The translations under genes and the position numbers were made by a program. From Serripes groenlandicus (Eukaryota > Mollusca > Bivalvia > Cardiida > Cardiidae), in contig JASEVX010000007.1 in assembly GCA_031761405.1 (NCBI GenBank), positions 43,850,411 through 43,914,410 of the forward strand: DNA of 64,000 bases. The letters are read 5' to 3'. Of the stretch, positions 45,358 through 56,790 are shown one piece after another. The notes under the pieces were generated by a model, which saw only the letters and a program-made list of their open reading frames with translations, was not told the DNA's origin and did no database searches. The number at the start of each line of letters is the position of its first letter. Position 1 is the stretch's first letter.

Positions 45358-46389
45358 CTGAAAGGATAAAGAAACGCAGGGTAGCAATATATGCAACAAT
45401 TTCTTAAATGCTTGGCGTAAAATTATGAAAACCGGTCAGACGACTATCTTGGTCACTGTGTACTCAATCACGTACCTAAAGTTACTCAACCGTGTATTTC
45501 TCCGTGCCACTTGGAGAAAGCGATGAAAAGCCAAAAACACGGGCAGAATAATGATGACAAAATCGTCAAAACATCTTGTCATACCAATTGATACTCTTGA
45601 GGTATACACACTTTCCGCTTTTTGAATTAAATTTGAAGCTCTTGCAATCATGGTACGGCTGACGGAAGTTCAGAGGGGTCGGTCTATTGCATTGCTAATG
45701 CAAGGTCAGAGGCAAGAACAGGTTGCTATGCAGTTTGGTGTGAATGTTTCCACCATAGAACGTCTTGTCCGTCGTTTGAGAGAAACCGGAAGAGTTGCCG
45801 ATCGACCGCGATCGGGACGTCCGCGCGCGACGTCAATACAGGGCTATTCGTCTTTCCCACCTGCGTAATCGTCACGTTACTGTCACTGAAACCGCTAGTA
45901 ATACGGTAGGCAATCATAATCGCCACATTCACCCAAAAACTGTAAGGAATCGATTGCGCGAGGTTGGTCTGCGAGCACGTCGTCCTTACGTTGGTCTGCC
46001 TCTCACTCGCGCTTGACAGGAGGATAGGGGGGCGTAGGAATACCCCCTCTACTCGACAAACTAAGGACAGCATTGTTGGAAGAGTGGAACAATATCCCAA
46101 TGAGAAGGATTAATGCACTAATGCATTCCATGCACAAGATAATAAGGGCTGTGGCAGATGCGCGAGGGGGGCATACGAGATACTAGTCGATTTCACTTTG
46201 CGATATTGGGGGGGGTACCGTCAAATGTGCTTCAATTATTAATGAATTATTGGTAAAAATCTAATGACATTTTGGTAATTTGTTTATTAAAGATTGGTTT
46301 TTATACTCATATAAAATAGTGTATATAACATCAAACACATCACTTTAAATCACCTCCAATGTTTACCCTGCGTTTCTTTATCCTTTCAG
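45358..46389 (+). mobile_element. Tc1-type DNA transposon, internally deleted
   Basis: Inverted ends ctgaaaggataaagaaacgc..agggta at 45358 and its complement ending 46389, flanked by TA (45356-45357 and 46390-46391). 1032 bp, against about 1.6 kb for a full Tc1 element. Encodes the broken transposase described separately. Confidence 0.9.
45650..46186 (+). pseudogene. Tc1-type transposase remnant
   Basis: The ATG frame gives MVRLTEVQRGRSIALL, a helix-turn-helix (EQVAMQFGVNVSTIERLVRR) and the GRPR linker: the bipartite DNA-binding region of Tc1 transposases. Near 45830 the frame shifts by +1 and continues with RLSHLRNRHVTVTETA..TVRNRLREVGLRARRPYVG. The whole DDE catalytic core is then missing. 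From 46061 a third piece, LRTALLEEWNNIPMRRINAL ..ARGGHTRY and stop at 46186, is the usual C-terminus. It cannot be active. Confidence 0.9.
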
Positions 46390-47342
46390 TATATATAGCT
46401 TTCACCCGTCAAATGGAGTCCAATAAACACTCCGTTCGGCTTAATAGAATTACCCATTAAACGCTTTTAAAGCGTATTTATGAGCATAAGTGCTGCTGTA
46501 TTTTACACAGGGAACGCCGTGATATACCTGAAATGCCATTGAATACGACAGAAAGCCCAACACAAAAAACAAACGTGCCATACATACACAGAGAGGATAT
46601 GACGGTCATTGGTAAATAAAACATACCTTTATTGCACTAACAGGCATATATATTTGGATTATTTCTACTAAAGTGCTAGGGAATTATTCTATTCTACTCA
46701 TAGTCAATTAAAGTCATCAACAGAACGTACACGGAATGAGCATTAAAAATATCAGATACGTTTCATATTTTGGTATACATTGACAAAAAGTCTGCCAGCA
46801 AGACATTGGTACACTATTATTGGGTTCATATCAAATATCGATAGCTTTGAATAGCCAATAACAGTACAAAGTCAAACCAGTGCTAAAGACTGACTTGCAT
46901 TAGCAATTCCCTGTCTATAGCAACCACACTTAGTTTTCCAATTACTCATTTTCTGCATAAATAACCAAATAAAGACCAACGGGAAGACAGACAAAACGTT
47001 TCCATCCTATAGGTGGTATGTATACACATATTCCATCGTATAGTTCTTTTCAACGGAACTATGTAATTGTATGAACTAGATAAGGGGGAGTAAACTGGTA
47101 TTTTCTCCATATATATCTCTTATTATTCAACCAAACTGATACGTTTCTTTCGATTACACACAACATAGGGCATGAGTGTCAAATAAAGATAGTTGAACAT
47201 TAAACATGCTCCTTATCTAAAACACAATATTCATGCATCAGATAGCTAAAACGTTTATCAATAATTCATGTAAAATTTATTCAAAATCACAGAGTAGATA
47301 AGTGTCCTTTAACCCTCGACATATATATAGGATCTAACATGA
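46390..47342. other. No gene seen
   Basis: AT-rich sequence without open frames of note, inverted repeats or recognisable elements. Confidence 0.4.
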
Positions 47343-47462
47343 GTTGTCATTTTATATAAAGTTTTATTAAACGAGTTCAAGAATTTTTTTATTAAGCGAG
47401 CCTTTGGCGAGCTTAATAATAAATTTCTTGAACGAGTTTAATAAAACTTTATTAAATGACAA
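47343..47462. repeat. 120-bp hairpin
   Basis: gttgtcattt..aagttttattaaacgagttcaagaa is inverted as ttcttgaacgagtttaataaaacttt..aaatgacaac, around a loop gcgagcctttggcgagc. The arms are about 90% matched. The loop recalls, but is not the same as, the loops of the hairpins at 47.8-52.7 kb. Confidence 0.85.
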
Positions 47463-47814
47463 CGAATGTCAGATTCTTTTTATCACATGACGAAAACACA
47501 CAAAGAAAAGCGGGTTTTCCAAAGCTATTTTAATTTCGTCAGTAAATCGTATAACAATGCCACAAATAATTATTCCCGAGGTCATATTCAGCTTAGTTTA
47601 TTAAAAAGAATAATAAATAACACTCATGAGATATTATATCTATCACATAAAGTGACTTATGAGGCGTATTTCGATAAAAATGTACTTAACGTTTACAATA
47701 TTTCTAGATGAAATTTACGGGTTTTGGCGCCAAAGTGACTAACGTATGACGTCAAAACGTTGACGTGACGTCATTTTTTCCTAGTATTAGGTCATGTTAT
47801 ATTACACACGTTGT
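47463..47814. other. No gene supported; paired CRE-like sites
   Basis: An 81-codon plus-strand open frame (47466-47711) has no recognisable domain. tatgacgtcaaaacg and gtgacgtcat lie at 47735-47775. Confidence 0.35.
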
Positions 47815-47821
47815 ATATTAT

Positions 47822-47953
47822 AGGTTATTGCATCAATATGGGAAAATATTGTGTTGGACGAGTTCCTTCGGCTGAGTTGCCCGAGCTTGCGAGGGCACTC
47901 CGCCGAAGGAACGAGTCCCAACACAATAGATTCCCATAATCATGCAATAACCT
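47822..47953. repeat. Hairpin cap 1, 132 bp
   Basis: aggttattgcat..atgggaa.atattgtgttgg and ccaacacaatagattcccat..atgcaataacct are inverted. The centre is cccgagcttgcgaggg. Confidence 0.88.
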
Positions 47954-48831
47954 TTTTATTGTATAATTTGATATTGGCTATTTAAAATGTGTCGTTTTGT
48001 TTGTTTTAAACACGTCACACTTATTAGAAAATTAACAGTCGTTTTGGATTGCTCAGATAAATAAACATTAACGATATATCGCGCATTTATACTCTCCTTT
48101 ACGCTGGTTGCTAAGGTCGCGGAAAATATAATTTACGAACCGCCATTGTTGTCGACTCGAAATTGGAATCGTCGACAAAATGATGTGTAACGCCTTTTCT
48201 AACAGTGTTTTTCATTAAGAACTCATGTATTATCTTATTCTTGTATTTACGCCTGGACATTTGTTTTTTTATTACGATTTAGATGCCCCTTTAAAAGGGC
48301 CTTTTGACCTCGCAGTATGTTCAGTAAAGCGAACACACATCTTTGATATACATATAAAGGCTACTGCGTTGATAAACTTCACATCGGAGGATAACAAAAC
48401 AAATCTGAAGACCTACCTTTAAAACAATCATTTGCTTATTCATCCTAGCAGTTATGAATCCCTCTTTATTTGTTGATACACTTATAATAGATCGTCAACG
48501 ACAATCAAAACAACACTCGAGCAATATTATTGATGTACACGTCACATTATTACGTCAGAAACTACGTACGTATTTACTAGCATAGCTAACGCTATAAATA
48601 GACCAGATTGGGTTTTGTGTATGTCTATCGATTTTTCACTACGTGTCATCTATAAAAGATGTACCAAACAATGTACTACGAACCGTATAAGCACAGCTTT
48701 TCCCTAGGACTATCAGAGAATCGAACCTTGAGCAGATCACATCTGTAAACTGATTCAAGTCCCGTCTACATTGATACACAGCCTAAACAACACAGCTGTT
48801 TTTGTTATTTCATTTATATTTGTTAATATGC

Positions 48832-49379
48832 CTAATTAGTTGTTTTAACCATTTTAATGGCTTCACTTGCCTGCGATGCACTAAGCCCTGACAGTAACAA
48901 AGTAGAAGTAGAAGTTAGCTGGATCTCTAAATCACGAAAGGTTGGATGAGAGCGCTTTGTAACGTTAGTGTATGGAAATAGTTCCGTCCTTAGCGTCACG
49001 TGAAAAAGATTCCAGTGCAATATCAACCCGTGCAATATCAAATGATATTGCATCCTTTGTTCATATGGAAACAAGAGAGAACAATATCAAAGTATACAAT
49101 AAAAAGAATTATTGTATACTTTGATATTGTTCCCTCTTGTTTCCATACGAACAAAGGATGCAATATCATTTGATATTGCACGGGTTGATATTGCACTGGA
49201 ATCTTTTTCACGTGACGCTAAGGACGGAACTATTTCCATACACTAACGTTACAAAGCGCTCTCATCCAACCTTTCGTGATTTAGAGATCCAGCTAACTTT
49301 TACTTCTACTTTGTTACTGTCAGGGCTTAGTGCATCGCAGGCAAGTGAAGCCATTAAAATGGTTAAAACAACTAATTAG
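48832..49379. other. Mirror-image 80-codon open frames at the palindrome centre
   Basis: One frame runs 49137-49379 (+) and its twin 49074-48832 (-). Both begin MFPYEQRMQYH and end AIKMVKTTN, with one residue difference. They point outward from the centre. No homology is recognised. Being one sequence seen twice, their joint openness is not independent evidence for coding. Confidence 0.3.
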
Positions 49380-50263
49380 GCATATTAACAAATATAAATG
49401 AAATAAAAAAAAACAGCTGTGTTGTTTAGGCTGTGTATCAATGTAGACGGGACTTGAATCAGTTTACAGATGTGATCTGCTCTGCTCAAGGTTCGGCTCT
49501 CTGATAGTCCTAGGAAAAAGCTGTGCTTATACGGTTCGTAGTACATTGTTTGGTACATCTTTTATAGATGACACGTAGTGAAAAATCGATAGACATACAC
49601 AAAACCCAATCTGGTCTATTTATAGCATTAGCTATGCTAGTAAATACGTACGTAGTTTCTGACGTAATAATGTGACGTGTACATCAATAATATTGCTCGA
49701 GTGTTGTTTTGATTGTCGTTGACGATCTATTATAAGTGTATCAACAAATAAAGAGGGATTCATAACTGCTAGGATGAATAAGCAAATGATTGTTTTAAAG
49801 GTAGGTCTTCAGATTTGTTTTGTTATCCTCCGATGTGAAGTTTATCAACGCAGTAGCCTTTATATGTATATCAAAGATGTGTTTTCGCTTTACTGAACAT
49901 ACTGCGAGGTCAAAAGGCCCTTTTAAAGGGGCATCTAAATCGTAATAAAAAAACAAATGTCCAGGCGTAAATACAAGAATAAGATAATACACGAGTTCTT
50001 AATGAAAAACACTGTTAGAAAAGGGGTTACACATCATTTTGTCGACGATTCCAATTTCGAGTCGACAACAATGGCGGTTCGTAAATTATATTTTCCGCGA
50101 CCTTAGCAACCAGCGTAAAGGAGAGTATAAATGCGCGATATATCGTTAATGTTTATTTATCTGAGCAATCCAAAACGACTGTTAATTTTCTAATAAGTGT
50201 GACGTGTTTAAAACAAACAAAACGACACATTTTAAATAGCCAATATCAAATTATACAATAAAA

Positions 50264-50395
50264 AGGTTATTGCATGAGTATGGGAATCTATTGTGTTGGG
50301 ACTCGTTCCTTCGGCGGAGTGCCCTCGCAAGCTCGGGCAACTCAGCCGAAAGAACTCGTCCAACACAATATTTTCCCATATTGATGCAATAACCT
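50264..50395. repeat. Hairpin cap 2, 132 bp
   Basis: Inverted copy of cap 1 at the other end of the palindrome, with the same loop (ccctcgcaagctcggg). Confidence 0.88.
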
Positions 50396-50402
50396 ATAAT
50401 AC

Positions 50403-51308
50403 GTAATGGGTATATTACATGGGATACAAGCAACGTCATGTGATAAAAAACAATATAAACTAAACAAAAGATAAAGTCAATTAAGACTAAGGGAAATATT
50501 GGCAGAAAAGAAGACAATATTCGTTATTGATAAATAAATTTGCCTACATTTTAATACTTTAAACTCATGCTGGTTTTTTTTTTACGAATTAAGACACTAT
50601 GATAGTTGCAACTGGTGTTAAATTATAATAGAAAATTTCAATAGATTCACGCAACATAAAGCTAAAACGTTCATTAAAGATTTACGGAAACTCACTTAGT
50701 GCCCATTATGAACCTTTGACGCGTAGGGCAGCAATAAATGATTTCCATTTCTGTCTATTCTGGGCCATCCTTTGAATTGTTCACCAAGTCTGTTTGACCT
50801 TTTACCATTGGGTGCCCAGTGTAAGAATAATTGTAAGTTAACTATTGCACTTTTCATTCTGTGTTAAGTAACCGGAAAGTTACCGGACTCATTTTGATGT
50901 TTTCTTACTGGTTTCGCTAATATATTCTTCTCTCTACGTATAAATTAAAATACAAACACCCATATGCAAATACCAGAAGGCGGGTCTTTTTAATGAACAA
51001 GAAGCAGTTACAGTGAAGTATATGTACATAATGTGACAGCCTGTAATACGTGTTGAACAAACATGTTTATATAATGAATAAAACATCTGAATTACGAAGT
51101 AAGACAATATTTTTGGAAATCCGTCTCGCCCATGAACGACCAGAGATAAAAACCATTGTATGGAAAAACTCTGAAAACCTGTGTCAATGTTAGACCTCAT
51201 TCTATGCAACTTGTAGTTGTATTAACCATAATGAACTATCGAAAACAAGATGTGAACTGCTTGCTGTCGTCCGGTAGAATGAACTTATCACGCCAATTCA
51301 CAACAATA
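50403..51308. other. No gene; two segments duplicated further right
   Basis: atattcttctctctacgtata..aaatacaaacacccatatgcaaatacc at 50922-50980 recurs at 53266-53325. aagatgtgaactgcttgctgtcgtccgg.. at 51246-51308 recurs at 55326-55386. The second is the left flank into which the next element inserted. Confidence 0.65.
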
Positions 51309-51311
51309 TTA

Positions 51312-51442
51312 TAGGTTATTGACCCTGTACTGTGAAATCATCGTTGGACCGAGTTCTTGGGTTGACGTTGCCGAGCTTGCGAGGCTACGTTCGCCAAAGA
51401 ACGAGGTCCAACGATGATTTCACAGTACAGGGTCAATAACCT
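51312..51442. repeat. Hairpin cap 3, 131 bp
   Basis: aggttattgaccctgtactg..cgttggaccgagttctt is inverted as aagaacgaggtccaacg..cagtacagggtcaataacct. The centre is tgccgagcttgcgaggct. Confidence 0.88.
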
Positions 51443-51893
51443 TTTTATTGCATACTTTCATATTGTAAACTATTTGCTTTACGTTGTGGAGGTTTTTTTT
51501 TTATTATCTAGAATTGATAAATCTGCTTCCAAATTAGAAACAAACTGTTTGTTTACATAAGTAGTAATATTTGTGCAAATGCCGTTTGAATTATAACGGT
51601 GACGTAATTTTTTAAAATGACGTCATGCACGTGCATAACCAACATTTTAGACGCGCGTTTTAGACTGTTTTCATGTCAAAAACGTACTGTTAGCATGAGA
51701 CAGTAAGAAATTGTCCATGATCAATATATGAGAATTTAACATTACAATGTCCCGTGAGGTTTAACAATGATATTTAGGTCAGCTATGTTTGCTTACGTAA
51801 CAAAAGTAGTCCCAAGCATGTTAATTATGTAGAATTTTCGCACGTCCTTATCTACGGTCATGATCACTCCTTGACAGCGGTCATGATCGAAAA

Positions 51894-52535
51894 TTATTGC
51901 ATACTTTCATATTGTCCCGTTCACTTTGCATTGAAGAAAGTGGTCATGATTTTTCGATCATGACCGCTGTCAAGGAGTGATCATGACCGTAGATAAGGAC
52001 GTGCGAAAATTCTGCATAATTAAAATGCTAGGGACTACTTTTGTTATGTAAACAAACATAGCTGACCTACATATCATTGTTAAACCTCACGGGACTTTGT
52101 AATGTTAAATTCTCATATATTGATCATGGACAATTTCTTACTGTCTCATGCTAACAGTACGTTTTTGACATGAAAACAGTCTAAAACGCGCGTCTAAAAT
52201 GTTGGTTATGCACGCGCATGACGTCATTTAAAAAAATTACGTCACCGTTATAATTCAAACGGCATTTTCACAAAAATTACTACTTATGTAAACAAACAGT
52301 TTGTTTCTAATTCGGAAGCAGATTTATCAATTCTAGATAATAAAAAAAAAATTCCGCAACGTAAAGCAAATAGTTTACAATATGAAAGTATGCAATAAAA
52401 AGGTTATTGACCCTGTACTGTGAAATCATCGTTGGACCTCGTTCTTTGGCGAACGTTGCCTCGCAAGCTCGGCAACGTCAACCAAAGAACTCGGTCCAAC
52501 GATGATTTCACAGTACAGGGTCAATAACCTATAAT
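51894..52535 (-). mobile_element. Hairpin-capped unit Q2, complete, inserted in Q1
   Basis: In its own orientation it runs from tataggttattg (cap, 52530-52401) through ttattgcatactttcatattg to the tail caatatgaaagtatgcaataa at 51914-51894. Removing it rejoins gatcgaaaa and atcatgacc as seen intact in Q3. At most one or two A residues are duplicated. The body has no open frame of interest. Confidence 0.85.
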
Positions 52536-52591
52536 CATGACCACTTTCTTCAATGCAAAGTGAACGGGACAATATCAAAGTATGCAATAAT

Positions 52592-53231
52592 ATAGGTTAT
52601 TGACCCTGTACTGTGAAATCATCGTTGGACCGAGTTCTTTGGTTGACGTTGCCGAGCTTGCGAGGCTACGTTCGCCAAAGAACGAGGTCCAACGATGATT
52701 TCACAGTACAGGGTCAATAACCTTTTTATTGCATACTTTCATATTGTAAACTATTTGCTTTATTTTATGTAGGTTTTTTTTTTATTATCTAGAATTGATA
52801 AATCTGCTTCCGAATTAGAAACAAACTGTTTGTTTACATAAGTAGTAATTTTTGTGCAAATGCCGTTTGAATTATAACGGTGACGTAATTTTTTTAAATG
52901 ACGTCATGCACGTGCATAACCAACATTTTATACGCGGGTTTTAGCCTGTTTTCATGTCAAAAACGTACTGTTAGCATGAGACAGTAAGAAATTGTCCATA
53001 ATCAATATATGAGAATTTAACATTACAAAGTCCCGTGAGGTTTAACGATGATATTTAGGTCAGCTATGTTTGTTTACATAACAAAAGTAGTCCCTAGCAT
53101 GTTAATTATGCAGAATTTTCCCACGTCCTTATCTACGGTCATGATCACTCCTTGACAGCGGTCATGATCGAAAAATCATGACCACTTTCTTCAATGCAAA
53201 GTGAACGGGACAATATGAAAGTATGCAATAA
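52592..53231 (+). mobile_element. Hairpin-capped unit Q3, complete
   Basis: Cap 52594-52723, ttattgcatactttcatattg at 52727, a body nearly identical to Q1 and Q2, and the tail acaatatgaaagtatgcaataa ending 53231. Its cap directly abuts the tail of Q1, so the units are joined cap to tail. Confidence 0.85.
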
Positions 53232-54160
53232 ATACAAATAACTCTATTTTACGAGACGCGTGAAATTGATATTCTTCTCTCTACGTATACATTACAAATA
53301 CAAACACCCATATGCAAATACCAGACGGCGAGTCTAGAATATAAAAAGAAAGGGCAATAGGCACGTAATATTAACAAAAATAATTTTGATTATGAACTCT
53401 TAATCTGGCTTCTAAAGAGACTACGTAACCATCCTTGTTATTATCGCTTTTCCATCTGCTATGCCGTTTCCATTTCCACTGTAAATGAACTCGCAGTATA
53501 TGTGCACTTTCTCCTAATCAAGTCAGTAATGTTCAATGCCACCGAAATGGGTATACCACACTTTTTGAAGAAACAAAAATATTATTCATGTCCCACACCA
53601 ACCCCTCGAAACGAGATTCATCTATATCCGTTTTTCAAGCTCAGATTTAATGGACTGCTCCAAACCTAGACATAAATGAAACAAAGAGATCATTAAAAAC
53701 ATATTCGAATAGCCATAACTTCGAAGAAGAAATACCTGCCGTCAAATAGTAACCAACGTAATGACTATCTTAGTATGCAGCAGTAAATACCTTGGGTAAC
53801 AGATTTCCATTTTGGAACTATAAGCATGCAACAACATTTTACGACTCAGAAAATCTGCTTGTTTGTTTTCATTTCTCGATATCAATTTCGGGATTTAAAT
53901 AATGCTATGTCTTTGACTTAACTTTAGAGATTTTCAGTAAATGTATCTTTCCGCTACCAGCATTTATAATATTGCAAACATTTTTATTATTATACTCGAC
54001 TAAAACAGTATTTTCCTGCATCTTATCAATGTGAGAAAACAGATCTGCGAACTGCTTCCAGCTCTCGCCGTGTAGATCAATTAACTGAATCATATTGCAT
54101 TGTAATCATAAGAAAATCGATCATGTATGCAGACCCCATTAAGTATTAACATCTCTGAAT
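53232..54160. other. No gene firmly supported
   Basis: A 62-codon minus-strand open frame (53905-54093, MIQLIDLHGESWKQFADLFS...) looks protein-like but has no matching splice sites or recognised domain. The left 100 bases hold fragments duplicated from 50.9 and 55.4 kb. Confidence 0.3.
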
Positions 54161-54164
54161 ATTT

Positions 54165-55075
54165 CGACTGCTATAACAGTGTCACTCTATGAAACAATCA
54201 ATACCAGATCCACTGGCATCATCAACGAAATTTGCAACATTTAAATTAATCTCATTACTGAAATATTAAATGGAAAAAAACAAAAACATGCGTTCAGCAA
54301 TTCCATATTTCTTTCAAGAACAAGTACTTCCAGTCTTCCAGTTTCACCGGGGCATCTCAGCTTGCCCTGCCCTATATGCAGTAATAACACATTATTGGTT
54401 CTCAAACACACCACTTTAAACATAACGCATTGCGTATACAAAAGTGACCGTCTAAACAAATGTATTCCAGATCCACTGGAATCAACAAAGACGATGGCAA
54501 CATTGCAATTAACTTCATTATTGAAATCTATCAAATGGAAAAAAACATGCATTCAGCAATTTCGTATTTCTTTCAAAAACTATCCTATGCAAGAACATCC
54601 ATTTTCGCCGGGGCATCTCAGCTTGTCTACCTTATATGCAGTAATAATATTATCTGGTTCTCAAACGTACCAATGTACACATGACGCATTGCATCTACAA
54701 CAGTGACATTTTTCTATTAAGCAATCACTACAAGATCCTCTGGCGTCAACAAAGACGTTCGCAACATTGCAATTAACCTCATCAGTACAATCCATCAAAT
54801 GCGGGAAAAACATGCGTTCAGCAATTTCATATTTCCTTCAAAAACAACTCGTCCAATGCAAGTACATCTAGTTTAACCGGAGCATCCAAACCTGCCCTAC
54901 CTGATATGCAGTTATACAATATCTGGTTCTCAACGAACCACTTTACCCATGACGCATTGCATCTGCAACAGTGAAACTCTCTATGAAGCAATCAATACCA
55001 GATCCACTGGCATCAACAAAGGCGTTTGTGACATTGCCATTAACCTCACCGTTACAATCCATCAAACGGAAATAA
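54165..55075. repeat. Tandem array of ~265-bp units, 3.4 copies
   Basis: Landmark ccagatccactgg (one copy caagatcctctgg) at 54204, 54467, 54731 and 54998. Units share aacattgcaattaac.tcat, acatgcgttcagcaatttc and gcatctcagcttg.c. Divergence is 10-20%. Minus-strand reading gives fragments such as VDASGSGIDCFIESFTVADA, but the frames are not kept between copies. Confidence 0.82.
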
Positions 55076-55110
55076 CTTATTCTTACACTAATCATAATCA
55101 ACATAACTAC

Positions 55111-55482
55111 TTATCTTTGGAATTGTGTCAATGCTTGGCATATCCAACACCACATCATTCGGTCTGCCAATGACCGCTTTTCCAACAACGGAAACAAGAT
55201 CCTGAAATACGCTGCTCTAATGACTATAATTGGAATTTCGGTCAATGTTCCATCCGAGTAAGAAGCTCGTCTGTATCCTTGTCCGAGGCTGCCACGTGGA
55301 TTAATTTCTGGTAAAATATTAAAACAAGATGTGAACTGCTTGCTGTCGTCCGGTAGAATGAACTTATCCCGCCAATTCACAACAAAATATACAAATAACT
55401 CAGCAATATCTCGTGCTACCCATGCACCCAAGCGCTTACGAATAACCCTTTTGAATACGCTTCGCAAATAAAAATATTTCAC
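55111..55482 (-). CDS. Unassigned 123-codon open frame, perhaps an exon remnant
   Basis: Reads ..AWVARDIAELFVYFVVNWRD KFILPDDSKQ... and then, after a possible acceptor (gcgtatttcag at about 55200), a different frame gives DLVSVVGKAVIGRPNDVVLD. The mixture suggests one or two real exons rather than a single frame. Part (55326-55386) is duplicated at 51246-51308. No family is recognised. Confidence 0.3.
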   Translation of the reverse strand: MKYFYLRSVFKRVIRKRLGAWVARDIAELFVYFVVNWRDKFILPDDSKQFTSCFNILPEINPRGSLGQGYRRASYSDGTLTEIPIIVIRAAYFRILFPLLEKRSLADRMMWCWICQALTQFQR

Positions 55483-55807
55483 GCTATTCTACGAAACGTG
55501 TGAAATTGATAGAAACATTTACATGTGATCTTCATTATAAAATTAGAAATTACTGCACGAAAAAGGTCTTCATAATATCATTGGGAATTTGATAATTGTA
55601 TTGCATTGCTTTTCCAGTAAATCAATACACTCTCCGGTTACAAAACTATTTGCGTCTTTATTTTATTCGTCCTTCGTTTTTTCGTTGATTTATGGATGCC
55701 GCATCACTATTCATGTAACAACATGTGTCTCATTTATAGGCGCGTGCACAATCCGATCTTTTTCTTCATTCGCTAAAAAGTAAGTAAGTGCCATTTATCC
55801 CGACAGC

Positions 55808-55862
55808 CTTGGTGGTTCTTCTTCAGGTACAGGAGGTCGCAAGTTCGATCCCCGGCAGACTC
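55808..55862 (+). mobile_element. tRNA-like SINE head
   Basis: cagccttggtggttc...caggaggtcgcaagttcgatccccggc has A-box- and B-box-like parts (gttcgatcccc). The SINE body to about 55980 is not delimited. Confidence 0.5.
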
Positions 55863-56790
55863 CTGCCGAATATTTTGTCAATGGTAGTAATGGCTTTTTC
55901 TCCTTGTCGCTTTGGAATGTGAGGTTAGTATTACGATTTACTCGCTGGTATCTAAATAATTGGATCATAAGTACCGGTTACTTAACCAGATAACGCCGTG
56001 ATATTACTGTGTTAAAATCTATGAAAAACACACATGTCCAACATACACTGCAAATGGAGGACTAACAAGGGAGAACTTTTTATTCTTAATAGTCAATACT
56101 CCCAAATTTATTTTATCCGCATTTTGACTTCAATCTCCCCATTGTTTAATAGTGGTTTGCAAATGTCAGTGCGAAACTATGTTTGTTATGCCTTCTGGCA
56201 AGGATAAACCCATAACTATGATGAAAAGGTTGTGTTGTGCAAATTGTAACAAATCTGATTTGTTTCAATCAAGGATTTTTTAAATGAATTTTTCTTAGAC
56301 TGTCGCACTTTTGTGTTTATTTTAATGTCAATGTTTAAAAAGTATAACAATGAAGGTTTTTATACCATCAGGTGGGGAAAGAAAATCAGAGAGGTTAATG
56401 TTATATAGTCTGCCTGGGATCTCAAAAGAGAGGCCTAGAAAATGGTTCTGTTGGCAAAATTTGTTAATGCAAAACTTTTACCACCAATGTCTTGTATGAT
56501 ATCTAGGTGGATCATTCAGACTGGCTGTCGCCCTTTAAAGGCTGAAATAAGGCTTAAAATGAGGTCAAAGGTCAACGGGTGCATTTTTTTTTATTTTCGC
56601 TGTAATAACCACACAGGGTTGATTTTTCAATCTGAACCCTTTTACTGTTTGTTTTTACATTACTCGATCTATAAAGAAACATAGCAGAGAGAATGTAATA
56701 AGCCACCAAACATGAATAATTGCAACATGAACGCTTGGTTGAGAGAAGACAACCAACAGCATGCTACGTATGTGCATAACTTGGCCAACC
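55863..56790. other. No gene seen upstream of the pseudogene
   Basis: AT-rich. Its last 90 bases (56700-56790) read as protein-like in more than one frame and may hold the damaged 5' part of the following pseudogene. Confidence 0.35.

Larger units (their letters stand above)
47815..50402. repeat. 2.6-kb near-perfect palindrome of two hairpin-capped units
   Basis: Bases 47815-49102 are inverted at 49109-50402 with only scattered differences. The centre is caatatcaaagtatacaataa, six bases, then its complement. Each outer end carries a 132-bp hairpin, and just inside it ttattgtataatttgatattg, a second copy of the centre motif. So each arm is a unit with a 21-bp inverted repeat plus an external hairpin, and the two units lie tail to tail. 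Open frames of 80 and 65 codons occur on each arm in mirror image, without recognisable domains. Confidence 0.9.
51309..52591 (+). mobile_element. Hairpin-capped unit Q1, split by Q2
   Basis: Cap at 51312-51442, then ttttattgcatactttcatattg and a body to gatcgaaaa at 51893. The tail atcatgaccactttcttcaatgcaaagtgaacgggacaatatcaaagtatgcaata lies at 52536-52591, beyond the inserted Q2. The left flank caattcacaacaa and the right flank of Q3 (atacaaataactc) are contiguous in the second genomic copy at 55375-55400, so the trio entered that sequence. Confidence 0.78.

Noticed and set aside
53905..54093. Minus-strand 62-codon exon
   Set aside because: Protein-like composition, but no acceptable acceptor or donor and no partner in phase; kept only as a note under the region.
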